A stretch of 64,000 nt of DNA from an uncultured Spirochaeta sp. (lineage in GTDB: Bacteria > Spirochaetota > Spirochaetia > DSM-27196 > Alkalispirochaetaceae), in the NCBI GenBank assembly GCA_913030605.1, contig CAJWEZ010000010.1, positions 1 to 64,000 of the forward strand, written 5' to 3'. Under the pieces are notes generated by a model that was not told the DNA's origin, searched no databases, and saw only the letters and a program-made list of their open reading frames with translations. Shown piece by piece: positions 44,122-51,497 of the stretch (position 1 is the stretch's first letter; every line of letters starts with the position of its first letter). The translations under genes were made by a program, and so were the position numbers.

Positions 44122-44145
44122 GTAGCCTCCCCGAAGGGAGGCTAC
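44122..44145 (-). other. Stable UUCG-loop hairpin between binding-protein and permease genes
   Basis: A perfect 10-bp stem (GTAGCCTCCC paired with GGGAGGCTAC) is closed by a TTCG loop on the transcribed minus strand, forming the exceptionally stable C(UUCG)G tetraloop. It has no T run. Its position after the binding-protein cistron fits a 3' stabiliser that raises binding-protein over permease expression. Confidence 0.72.
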
Positions 44146-44162
44146 TATGTCGCGGGGTTCTT

Positions 44163-45449
44163 TCAGTTCTGGAACGGTTCGTACCAGGAAGCGATCTGCG
44201 TTTGGACTTCCTCCGCCACTTCCTGAGGAGTCAGGTCACCCTGCATCATGCCCTGAAGGGCGTTCTGCAGCGCCACCGAGCCCGTGGGCTGTTCCCACCT
44301 GAACCCGACCAGCATGATGTACGGCGTGGTTTCGTGTTCGTTCATGAGGTCGGTGAACTGGCTGAGGACCGGCACACTGTTGGGGTCGGCGGAGACGCCG
44401 GGAATCGGCGAAATCTGTCCAAGAAGGTTGGAAAACATCGTTCCAAACTCTTCGCTCGCCATGTACCGGGCGAGTTCCACCGCCTCGTCGGGGTGTTCGG
44501 TTGCCTCGTTCACGCCGTACGAGCCGTCGGCCCACGTCCCGATGTACTGCGGAGAACCTGCCGGAGCCGGGGCTGCGAATACACCGATCTCGAGGTCCGG
44601 ATTCTGCGCGCGGAAGTTTGCCGCCTCAAACGATCCCCCGATATACATGGCCGCCTGTTCGGTAAAGAAGTTGGCCTGCATGCTCGCGAAGTCGAGTCCC
44701 ATGAACCCGCGGGGCATGTACGGGATCAGCGACTGCATCCGGGTGAGAGCGCGGACAAATCGCGGATCGGTAAACGTGGTGTCGCCGGCGACTACCTCCT
44801 GATAGAACTCGTTCCCACCGTAGAAGTTGGGTCCGATCGTTCCAAACATGATCTCCAGCATCCACGCCGCCTGACCACCGTTGGCGAGGGGCGTGACACC
44901 GTTGTTCTTGAGGGTGTCGAGGACGGTGATGAACTCGTCCCAGGTGGTGGGCACGGAGAGGTTGTTCTCCCGGAAGATGCGCTCGTTGTAGAAAATGCCC
45001 AGGGCCTGATTGGCAAACGGAACACCGTAGATGACACCGTCCTCGCGGCCCGAGGCGCTCGCGATCGAGGCGTCCGAGAACGAGCTCAGGGCCTCGATCT
45101 TGTCGCCCAGAGGCATGAGGAACGGCGTGTACCGCTGGAGTCCGCCGTACGCGCGAAGCTGCATCACGTCCGGACCCTGTCCCCCCTCGAGGGCAGTCGC
45201 GAGCACGGTGTTGTACTCGGTGTTCTTTACCGTGCGGAACTCAACGTTGATGCCCGGGTGGCTTTCCTCGAACGCATCGAAGATCGTCGCGTACCCCTCT
45301 TCATCCTCGCCACGCCAGCTCCACACTTCCAGTGTGACGGTATCGGCTTCACTCACCCCGGCACCGTCGGATTCCTGTTCGCCACCGGCGAAGGCGACGG
45401 CCAGAAACGCGAGGCCGAAAAGCAACGACAGAACTACCAGCTTTCTCAT
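44163..45449 (-). CDS. Sugar ABC transporter substrate-binding protein (SBP family 1)
   Basis: This 428-residue exported protein has a signal peptide (LVVLSLLFGLAFLAVAFA) followed by GGEQES, a typical spirochaetal start without lipobox cysteine. Family 1 binding-protein features include LEVWSWRGEDEEGYATIFDA, FEESHPGINVEF, the GPDVMQLRAYGG segment, GIFYNERIFRENNLSVPTTW and YVNEA-like YGVNEATEHPDEAVELARYM. It is the first gene of the operon leading to two permeases, NamZ, a serine hydrolase and the MurQ-like protein, so the likely ligand is MurNAc or a MurNAc-containing saccharide. AAAGGAGG precedes the ATG. The promoter and operator upstream are described separately. Confidence 0.92.
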   Translation of the reverse strand: MRKLVVLSLLFGLAFLAVAFAGGEQESDGAGVSEADTVTLEVWSWRGEDEEGYATIFDAFEESHPGINVEFRTVKNTEYNTVLATALEGGQGPDVMQLRAYGGLQRYTPFLMPLGDKIEALSSFSDASIASASGREDGVIYGVPFANQALGIFYNERIFRENNLSVPTTWDEFITVLDTLKNNGVTPLANGGQAAWMLEIMFGTIGPNFYGGNEFYQEVVAGDTTFTDPRFVRALTRMQSLIPYMPRGFMGLDFASMQANFFTEQAAMYIGGSFEAANFRAQNPDLEIGVFAAPAPAGSPQYIGTWADGSYGVNEATEHPDEAVELARYMASEEFGTMFSNLLGQISPIPGVSADPNSVPVLSQFTDLMNEHETTPYIMLVGFRWEQPTGSVALQNALQGMMQGDLTPQEVAEEVQTQIASWYEPFQN

Positions 45450-45469
45450 GTGCCCTCCTTTGAGCAGTC

Positions 45470-45529
45470 GGAATTAGGTTTGTTGTAATTCCTATTAACC
45501 ATCGTAGATACAGTCACTGCCGGTGTCAA
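45470..45529 (-). promoter_or_regulatory. Promoter and ROK-type operator of the cell-wall sugar operon
   Basis: On the minus strand TTGACA (45524-45529) and TACGAT (45501-45506) are separated by exactly 17 bases. Just downstream of the -10 lies an inverted repeat GGAATTA/TAATTCC (45470-45476 and 45486-45492) flanking CAACAAAC. The 18-bp block 45475-45492 matches 15 of 18 bases of a block at the start of the ROK gene (46605-46622), suggesting a common repressor. Confidence 0.68.
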
Positions 45530-45543
45530 GAAAAAAAGGACGG

Positions 45544-46605
45544 TCAGCCCGCTTCGATTGCGCGAAAGAGCGGGAAACTCCGATCGGCGAGCAGAAACCG
45601 CATCGACGAATAGGCTGCGCCGAAGGCCACAGCCTGCAGGCCATCGCTGATGGAGGACACGCGTACACCGCTCCCCGATTCGTCCGTCGCGATCCTGGAG
45701 AAGCGACGAATGCGTTCCGAAAGCGGCTCGAGGATCCCGTCCAGGTCGCCACCGAGAACGATCTCGTCGATACCGGTGATGTTTGCCACCAGCGCGAGAG
45801 ATCGCCCCAGCTCATCGATCGACCGTTCGGGGTCCTTCGGGAGCATTTTGAAGTACGGCCGCAGGAGGTGTGTGATCGCCTTGCCGTGGCACAGCTCGTT
45901 CCGCATCACGAGGCCGGCCCCGATTCCGATATCCTCGTCCGAGCCACCGGGACGGAACTCGACGATGATGAGCAGCAGGTTTCCGGTACCCCGCAGCCCC
46001 GACTCGCGAAGGACGGCGGCCTGGGCGTCGTTCAGGAGGGAAACGGGGACCTGAAGCACCGTTTCGAGCGGCTCTGCGATGTTCAGAGGATCCCGAACGT
46101 GAAGGGCGTGGGAGATTTCGATCGATCGATTGGTCTCGTCGACCTGCCCGCTGACACCAACGCCGAGGGTGACGAGCCCTATGCCGTGCTCCCGGTAACG
46201 GGTATCGAGCGAGGCTCGGAGCCTGGCTGTCTCGACCGCCAGGGTGTCTATCGCGGTGGGACCGTAGTGCTCGACCGCGATCTCTTCGCCCCCGATGTAC
46301 GAACCGCACATGTCGACCGCAACGAGGCGAATCGTCGGGTACGTGAGTTCCACGCCGATGCTGTATGCGACGTTCGGTTCTATGCCCAGCAGGATCGGGG
46401 GACGTCCCCCCTTGGGGCCGGAGTTTTCCTCTCCGTACTGGTACAGAATTCCGGCGGCGATCATCTGATCCACCAGCGCGCCCACGGTCGATCGATCCAG
46501 GTGCAGCTCCCGGGCAAGGTCGGCGCGGCTACGGCCTGACCGGTGCCACAGGGACTCGAGAATTCGAAACAGGTTGGTGCGTCGAGGGCGGTTCTTGGTC
46601 GGCAT
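45544..46605 (-). CDS. ROK family transcriptional repressor (NagC/XylR type)
   Basis: This 353-residue protein has an N-terminal winged helix-turn-helix (NLFRILESLWHRSGRSRADL, LDRSTVGALVDQMIAAGIL). A ROK sugar-binding/kinase-like fold follows (YSIGVELTYPTIRLVAVDM, TLGVGVSGQVDE, GIGAGLVMRNELCHGK). The zinc-binding Cys cluster of ROK glucokinases is missing, so it is a regulator and not a kinase. It lies upstream of, and in the same direction as, the cell-wall sugar operon, with its own promoter. The shared operator in both promoters suggests that it represses the operon and itself until an amino-sugar ligand binds. Confidence 0.9.
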   Translation of the reverse strand: MPTKNRPRRTNLFRILESLWHRSGRSRADLARELHLDRSTVGALVDQMIAAGILYQYGEENSGPKGGRPPILLGIEPNVAYSIGVELTYPTIRLVAVDMCGSYIGGEEIAVEHYGPTAIDTLAVETARLRASLDTRYREHGIGLVTLGVGVSGQVDETNRSIEISHALHVRDPLNIAEPLETVLQVPVSLLNDAQAAVLRESGLRGTGNLLLIIVEFRPGGSDEDIGIGAGLVMRNELCHGKAITHLLRPYFKMLPKDPERSIDELGRSLALVANITGIDEIVLGGDLDGILEPLSERIRRFSRIATDESGSGVRVSSISDGLQAVAFGAAYSSMRFLLADRSFPLFRAIEAG

Positions 46606-46657
46606 ATGTTTGTTGAATTTCCCACATTACCGTAGCATGTGCCCGGTCGCGCGTCAA
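46605..46657 (-). promoter_or_regulatory. Promoter and operator of the ROK repressor gene
   Basis: On the minus strand TTGACG (46652-46657) and TACGGT (46629-46634) are separated by 17 bases. The block at 46605-46622 (containing CAACAAAC at 46608-46615) resembles the operator of the downstream operon at 15 of 18 positions and reaches into the start codon. No ribosome-binding site is visible before the ATG. Confidence 0.6.
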
Positions 46658-46714
46658 ACTCCGCCCGTGGCACGGTCGGACTGTCTTGAACTTTTTTCAC
46701 CTGTTTTCTTTGAA

Positions 46715-47154
46715 ATGGCCGTCATCTCGACGTACGACGAGAGTGCGATCACGCGAGAACGTCGGCTGGGCCCGGCGTATGTCGGTGTGCTCGTTGTCGG
46801 CGTGCTCGTTGTCGGCGTGCTCGTTGTCGCTGGCGAAATCATTCACAGTCTCAGTCGAATCCACGACTGCGGGAGCCGGGCGTGCGGAACGCAAAGCCGC
46901 GGTCACCCGCTTCAGGGAGCACGCCAAGGCAGCGCCCCCACCGTCGCGAACATGAAAGAGGCAAGTGCGCTACTGGACTCGGGAAACGAAAGCCTTCAGA
47001 ATGCTGCGGACTCCGGGTCCCGGAGCGCAACCGCGACGCCGAGTCCACGATGTCCGAGGTTGAGGAGATCCAGACCCGCATGGACCGGCTTTCAGACACG
47101 ATCGCCGATCTCCTGAGTTCGGTAAACGGAGGATGCGAGGACGATGGTGAATAG
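46715..47154 (+). pseudogene. Probable frame-disrupted gene for a small membrane/coiled-coil protein
   Basis: Protein-like sequence continues through this stretch only if the frame shifts. A start at 46715 gives MAVISTYDESAITRERRLG, a hydrophobic repeat (VLVVG three times) and GEIIHSLSRIHD. Another frame then reads ERKAAVTRFREHAKAAPPP (to about 46955). The first frame returns with KEASALLDSGNESLQNAA, and a third frame reads MSEVEEIQTRMDRLSDTIA to a TAG at 47152-47154 that overlaps the next gene's start. Together these resemble a single-TM protein with a helical tail. No intact frame covers it. A 34-residue peptide from 47050 could still be made. Confidence is limited because the family is not recognised. 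Confidence 0.4.
46787..46831 (+). repeat. Three tandem 15-bp repeats
   Basis: GTGCTCGTTGTCGGC occurs at 46787-46801 and 46802-46816, followed by a copy at 46817-46831 with one mismatch at its end. In frame it encodes VLVVG units of a membrane segment, so copy-number changes would lengthen the hydrophobic stretch by 5 residues each. Confidence 0.8.
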
Positions 47155-48220
47155 GAACGTTCTTTGGCGTCGCGAGGGCGCACAGACAGGCGGACGGGCG
47201 CTCGCGACAGTCGCGTCGATCGTGCTCGCGCTTTTCGTTGCCGGATGCAGCACCGCCCCGGCGCCGGCCCCCGACTCCGGCTCGGCCGGGAACCCGCCCG
47301 CCGTACAGTCGGAGCCCGCGGCGGATACACCGGTCCCGGCACCGGACTCCCCGGAGCGGGTCACGATCCGTCTCAATCTGTCCGAGGGGGAGAGCTACGA
47401 GCTTTCCAGCCACGTCAGACAGACGGTCGACCAGGAGTTCCTGGGCCAATCCCTGACCATTCGGCAGGATCTGACCGGGGTCACGCGCTACACCGTCCGT
47501 GCCGTGGACGGTGACGGCGTTATGGACCTCGATGTGACGTACGAGTCCTTCGACATGTCGATGTCACTGGAAAGCACCGATGTGTCGAAGGAGCAACTCG
47601 ACCAGCTGAACCAGGTGATGAACGGGGCGCTGCAGCAGTCGGCCCGACTGGTGAACGGGGTCACGTTCTCCATGCGGGTGAGTCCCGCCGGCGATATCGT
47701 CTCGATACAGGGTGTCGAACAGCTGATGGCGCGTGTGCTCAAGTCGGTGTCGGGTCCCGGCGATACCCAGCAGGTTCGGGACGCCCTGCAGCAGGTCCTG
47801 AGTGGCGACGCGATCCGTCGCTCCTGGGAGGAGTCGTTCGGCTACATCACCGACGGCCCCGTCGCCGTGGGTGATGAGTGGACATCGGATACTTCGGTGA
47901 ACATGGGCCTGTCGATGGATGTGCACACCCGGTTCGCGCTGGAATCCGTTGACGGGGACACCCTCGTGCTGAACGTGGACGGCTCGATCGCCAGCTCGGG
48001 ATTCGACGGTGCCATACTGGACCAGCTCAACGCCGAGGGCGTCGATTTCGATCTGTCGATCGAGGGCACCCAGAGCGGAACGATGCGCGTTGACCGCGAG
48101 ACCGGCTGGTTGGTGGGACAGGAGAGCGTCATAGACGCAACAGCTGACATCCTGATATCCGCGGAGGGTCAGGAACTCCGCCTGCCGATTACGATGCACA
48201 CGGAGTCAACGGTCCGGTAG
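47144..48220 (+). CDS. Secreted lipoprotein of unknown function (resembles DUF6263-type proteins)
   Basis: This 358-residue lipoprotein has an N-terminal signal (VASIVLALFVAGCS, lipobox AGC, Cys35) and a Pro/Ala-rich linker (36-70). One beta-rich domain follows, with VTIRLNLSEGESYELSSHVR near its start, VNGVTFSMRVSPAGDIVS and a central helix. It ends MHTESTVR. The layout resembles the uncharacterised DUF6263 family, but that is from memory of its pattern only. GAGGACG precedes the ATG, which overlaps the stop of the broken upstream frame (translational coupling in the past). It converges with the quinone-reductase-like gene with only 4 bases between stops. Confidence 0.8.
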   Translation: MVNRNVLWRREGAQTGGRALATVASIVLALFVAGCSTAPAPAPDSGSAGNPPAVQSEPAADTPVPAPDSPERVTIRLNLSEGESYELSSHVRQTVDQEFLGQSLTIRQDLTGVTRYTVRAVDGDGVMDLDVTYESFDMSMSLESTDVSKEQLDQLNQVMNGALQQSARLVNGVTFSMRVSPAGDIVSIQGVEQLMARVLKSVSGPGDTQQVRDALQQVLSGDAIRRSWEESFGYITDGPVAVGDEWTSDTSVNMGLSMDVHTRFALESVDGDTLVLNVDGSIASSGFDGAILDQLNAEGVDFDLSIEGTQSGTMRVDRETGWLVGQESVIDATADILISAEGQELRLPITMHTESTVR

Positions 48221-48224
48221 TCCG

Positions 48225-49292
48225 CTACGGCACCAGAACGAACTTCCCGACGTGCGTTCGTTTCAGCAACGCCTGTTGCGCCTCGACGATCCGCTCGAGG
48301 GGAAAGCGTCCGGCGATGATCGGGCGGATCTCGGACCGCTCGATGTATGCGATCAGATTGGGGAACACCGGTTCGTCCCAGGCGGTGGACCCGATCAGCG
48401 TCAGATCCTTGAGATACATCGTCCGCAGGTCGAGGGAGACGATCGGGCCGGCGATCGCACCGGAGGAGACGTACCGCCCGCCACGACGAAGCACCTTGAG
48501 CATCGCAGCAAATCCCCCGCCGCCAACGTTGTCGACCACGACGTCCACCGACTCCTCGCCAAGCACCGCCACCGGATCACTGTCGCGGTCGAGCACCCGG
48601 TCGGCGCCAAGCTCGCGCACGCGATCCATCTTGGCGGCGCTGGTGAGGGCAACGACCGTGGCACCGCGACGCCTGGCGAGCTGGACCACAGCCGATCCAA
48701 CGCCGCCGGACGCGCCTGCCACGAGGACCGTATCGCCGGCGGTCACGGCACTTCGATGCAGCATGTTTTCCGCGGTGCCGTAGGCGCACGGGATCGTCGC
48801 CAGTTCCTCGTCGGTCCAGTCACTACGAACTTCGAACACCTCCGACGCGGGAACGCGAACGTATTCGGCGAAGGCACCGTCAAAGTTCGAACCCAGCCAG
48901 ACGTTGTCCATAGACCCGAACCCCTGCGGTCGCATGCACGGTCGCACCAGGACCCGCCGACCGATCATCGCGGAATCGACATCGGGGCCAACGGCATCCA
49001 CTGAACCGCAGCAGTCGGTCCCCTGAATCAGCGGAAACGGGGTCGCCCCGTTCCAGCCACCGGCGGTGCGATCGTCTGCGGGCGAGGACGGTGTCGCACC
49101 ATCCTCCGCCGCGTCGGTGGCGGTCGTCACATCCGACGAATACCACCCCAGCCGGGTGTTCACGTCGGTGTTGTTGACACCGGCGGCGCGGACGCGGAGC
49201 AGCACCTCACCGGCGCGCGGCTCCGGTACCGGCACATCCCGCAGCTCGAGCCTGTCGAACCCGCCAATCCCCGTCGTGACGATCGCTTTCAT
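48225..49292 (-). CDS. Medium-chain dehydrogenase/reductase, quinone oxidoreductase-like
   Basis: This 355-residue NAD(P)-dependent MDR enzyme starts MKAIVTTGIGGFDRLELRDV. It has the GroES-like fold (VLLRVRAAGVNNTDVNTRLG) and the Rossmann motif VAGASGGVGSAVVQLARRRG. The zinc-ligand cysteines of alcohol dehydrogenases are not in the usual arrangement, so a quinone-reductase or crotonyl-reductase-like activity is likelier. An extra low-complexity loop (DAAEDGATPSSPADD) follows residue 55. GGAG lies before the ATG. It starts 12 bases after the SEC-C gene and is probably co-transcribed with it. Confidence 0.87.
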   Translation of the reverse strand: MKAIVTTGIGGFDRLELRDVPVPEPRAGEVLLRVRAAGVNNTDVNTRLGWYSSDVTTATDAAEDGATPSSPADDRTAGGWNGATPFPLIQGTDCCGSVDAVGPDVDSAMIGRRVLVRPCMRPQGFGSMDNVWLGSNFDGAFAEYVRVPASEVFEVRSDWTDEELATIPCAYGTAENMLHRSAVTAGDTVLVAGASGGVGSAVVQLARRRGATVVALTSAAKMDRVRELGADRVLDRDSDPVAVLGEESVDVVVDNVGGGGFAAMLKVLRRGGRYVSSGAIAGPIVSLDLRTMYLKDLTLIGSTAWDEPVFPNLIAYIERSEIRPIIAGRFPLERIVEAQQALLKRTHVGKFVLVP

Positions 49293-49304
49293 TGTCTTCT
49301 CCGT

Positions 49305-49640
49305 TCAGCCCCCGCGCTGAGAGCCCCGCGTGGTGCGGGAGGTGGTGGCTCCACCGGACGCACGGCCCGTTCCACCGGCACTCGGCTTCGCGACCTTGGA
49401 GGAATCGCGCATGAATCGCGATCCGCCGCGGGAGGATTCGCCCCGGCCACCGGCGGCGCCGCTCCCGGCCCCGTCGTCGTCCGGCGATTCCGACTCCGCC
49501 GCCTGTTCGGCCTCGGCTCGCCGGGCCTCCGCCGCCTCGGCCAGCGCCTTCGCCTCCGCCTTGCGGTCTTCTTCGTAGTGACAGTGTTTGTATTTGCGCC
49601 CGCTGCCGCAGTGGCAGGGATCGTTGCGTCCCAGTTTCAT
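49305..49640 (-). CDS. SEC-C zinc-finger protein with low-complexity tail
   Basis: This 111-residue protein begins directly with the SEC-C motif (GRNDPCHCGSGRKYKHCH), which binds zinc through three Cys and a His as in the C-terminus of SecA. An Ala/Glu helix (about 20-50) and a Gly/Ser/Arg-rich tail follow. The role is unknown; SEC-C proteins are often linked to ribosomes or SecB-type binding. AGGAG stands six bases before the ATG at 49640, which fixes the start. It is in an operon with the downstream oxidoreductase and divergent from the beta-hydroxyacid dehydrogenase gene. Confidence 0.85.
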   Translation of the reverse strand: MKLGRNDPCHCGSGRKYKHCHYEEDRKAEAKALAEAAEARRAEAEQAAESESPDDDGAGSGAAGGRGESSRGGSRFMRDSSKVAKPSAGGTGRASGGATTSRTTRGSQRGG

Positions 49641-49716
49641 GGTGACTCCTTCCGTGTCGTTCCCCGTCAGCATATACCGACCGGCAGCCGCATGTCGCTA
49701 CAGGTGGTGGGCGCGC

Positions 49717-49745
49717 TTGTACGAACGGCGCGCCTTTTCTATGAT
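49717..49745 (+). promoter_or_regulatory. Promoter of the beta-hydroxyacid dehydrogenase gene
   Basis: TTGTAC (49717-49722) and TATGAT (49740-49745) are separated by exactly 17 bases in the 141-base divergent region, about 36 bases before the start codon at 49782. Confidence 0.55.
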
Positions 49746-49781
49746 TCCCGACATTCGCGAAACACGAAAGGGGACGGCACT

Positions 49782-50684
49782 ATGAAGATCGGCTGGATCG
49801 GTACGGGTATCATGGGGGCTTCGATGGCCGGGCACCTTCTCGATGCCGGGCACGAGCTGCGGGTGTTCAATCGAACGCACGCGAAGGCCCGAGCGCTCAT
49901 CGACCGTGGCGCGACCTGGTGCGATACCCCGGCGGTGGCGGCCCGGGGCGCCGAGGTGGTGTTCTCGATTGTGGGGTACCCTGTCGACGTCCGCGAGGTC
50001 TATCTCGGCGACGACGGTGTATTGTCGGCGGTGGAGTCGGGCGCGGTTCTCGTCGACATGACGACCTCCGAACCCCAGCTGGCGATCGAACTCGCCGACC
50101 TCGCCGCGGAACGGTCTGCAACGATGCTGGACGCCCCCGTCTCCGGCGGCGATACCGGTGCCCGCAACGGCACACTGGCGATCATGGTCGGCGGCGAGGA
50201 TCGCGCGTTCCGGCGCGTGTATCCCCTGTTCGAAGCGATGGGATCCACGATCCGCCTCATGGGCGGCCCGGGGGCGGGGCAGCACACCAAAATGGCCAAC
50301 CAGATCCTCATCGCGTCGACGATGATCGGCGTCGTCGAATCGCTGCTGTACGCACGGCGCGCGGGCCTCTCGCAGGACGAGGTGATCGCGATCATCGGGT
50401 CGGGGGCTGCCGGGTCGTGGTCAATCAACAACCTGGGGCCCCGCATCGCCTCCGGTGACATGAACCCGGGGTTCATGATCCGCCATTTCGTGAAGGATCT
50501 GGGGATCGCCCTCAAGGAGGCGCGCCGGACCAGCCTTGCGCTGCCGGGCCTGGCGCTCGTGGAGCAGTTCTACCAGGCGGCGATCGCCCAGGGACTGGCC
50601 GACCGCGGGACCCAGGCGCTGTATCGCGTTCTGGACGGCCTGAACACCGCGGAACCGCGCGCGGACGGCGGCGATCGCCGCTGA
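49782..50684 (+). CDS. NAD(P)-dependent beta-hydroxyacid dehydrogenase (3-hydroxyisobutyrate dehydrogenase family)
   Basis: This 300-residue enzyme has the N-terminal GWIGTGIMGASMAGHLLDAG Rossmann motif, substrate-loop DAPVSGGDTGARNGTLAIMVGG and the catalytic lysine in GAGQHTKMANQIL. Members oxidise or reduce 3-hydroxyisobutyrate, tartronate semialdehyde, succinic semialdehyde or similar compounds; the substrate is not determined. AAGGGG precedes the ATG at 49782 by 9 bases. It is a single-gene unit followed 99 bases later by the GntR-type regulator with its own promoter. Confidence 0.9.
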   Translation: MKIGWIGTGIMGASMAGHLLDAGHELRVFNRTHAKARALIDRGATWCDTPAVAARGAEVVFSIVGYPVDVREVYLGDDGVLSAVESGAVLVDMTTSEPQLAIELADLAAERSATMLDAPVSGGDTGARNGTLAIMVGGEDRAFRRVYPLFEAMGSTIRLMGGPGAGQHTKMANQILIASTMIGVVESLLYARRAGLSQDEVIAIIGSGAAGSWSINNLGPRIASGDMNPGFMIRHFVKDLGIALKEARRTSLALPGLALVEQFYQAAIAQGLADRGTQALYRVLDGLNTAEPRADGGDRR

Positions 50685-50715
50685 GCACCGCCGACGCACC
50701 GGGCCGGATTCACAG

Positions 50716-50756
50716 TTGGGAACTCCGCCGATATCGTATATAATGTCGGGTATCGG
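50716..50756 (+). promoter_or_regulatory. Promoter and possible autoregulatory site of the GntR gene
   Basis: TTGGGA (50716-50721) and a perfect TATAAT (50739-50744) have a 17-base spacer. An inverted repeat CCGATA/TATCGG (50728-50733 and 50751-50756) brackets the -10, a plausible operator for the GntR protein itself. Confidence 0.6.
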
Positions 50757-50783
50757 TTCGAAAAACACCAAGGAGTCTGTCTG

Positions 50784-51476
50784 GTGAAGAGAAAACCAGC
50801 TCTTGTACCGGTTCGGGAGCAGCTGTACGAACACATCAAGAGTGCCATTCTTTCAAACGCGTACGCCCCCGGACAGATCGTACAGATCGAAAAACTCGCC
50901 GATCAGTTTGGTGTGAGCACCACGCCGATCAGGGAAGCGCTCATCCGCCTGGAGGCGGCCGGGTTTCTCAGGATGATCCCCAACAAGGGAGTGAAGATCT
51001 CGGAGATCTCGGAAGAGGACGTGCTTCACGTGTGGGAGATCCGGCGACTTCTGGAACCGTACGCCGGGAGCCTCACCGCGCTCCTGGATATCGAGGAGCA
51101 CATTCGACCGCTCTACTCCCGATCGCAGAGTTTTCTCAACGGCTGGTTCGACCTCGAGCTGTACATGCAAACCGATATCGCGATCCACGAGCTGTTCTAT
51201 GTCCACCTCGACAACGCTCCCCTGAAGGAGATGATCGAACGGGTGCAGCAGATGTCGATGCGGATGCGGTACTTCGCCGAGAACTCCAGCGCCACGTCCA
51301 GCTCGGTCGTCACCGAAGTCACCACCGAACACGTGACGATTCTCGACGCGATGCTGGCCCACGATGCGGACGCCACCGCCACCGCCATCGAGCGGCACCT
51401 GGTCAATGGCGAACGGCGCACACTGGAGTCGATTCACTCCAACGCGGTGGTATCGGAAACCTCCCCACCGAGCTGA
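50784..51476 (+). CDS. GntR-family transcriptional regulator, FadR/FCD subfamily
   Basis: This 230-residue protein has an N-terminal winged helix (about 8-75: REQLYEHIKSAILSNAYAPG, GVSTTPIREALIRLEAAGFL) and a helical FCD ligand domain (about 80-220) with HVWEIRRLLEPYAGSL and a His in TEVTTEHVTILDAML, a typical metal-binding position. The start is a GTG with AAGGAG at 50770-50775. It converges on the large minus-strand opp-M18-DUF885 operon (stops 22 bases apart), and is the only regulator beside it, so it may control that operon. Confidence 0.9.
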   Translation: MKRKPALVPVREQLYEHIKSAILSNAYAPGQIVQIEKLADQFGVSTTPIREALIRLEAAGFLRMIPNKGVKISEISEEDVLHVWEIRRLLEPYAGSLTALLDIEEHIRPLYSRSQSFLNGWFDLELYMQTDIAIHELFYVHLDNAPLKEMIERVQQMSMRMRYFAENSSATSSSVVTEVTTEHVTILDAMLAHDADATATAIERHLVNGERRTLESIHSNAVVSETSPPS

Positions 51477-51497
51477 TCGATCGCCGCGGATCGGCGG

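Noticed and set aside
46119-46134. GATCGATCGATT repeat in the ROK gene as a possible regulatory site
   Set aside because: It lies within coding sequence and is explained by Arg/Ser/Ile codons; no supporting context.
50745-50770. GGTTCGAA-like sequence reminiscent of a tRNA T-arm
   Set aside because: No acceptor stem, anticodon arm or D-arm around it; it lies in the leader of the GntR gene.
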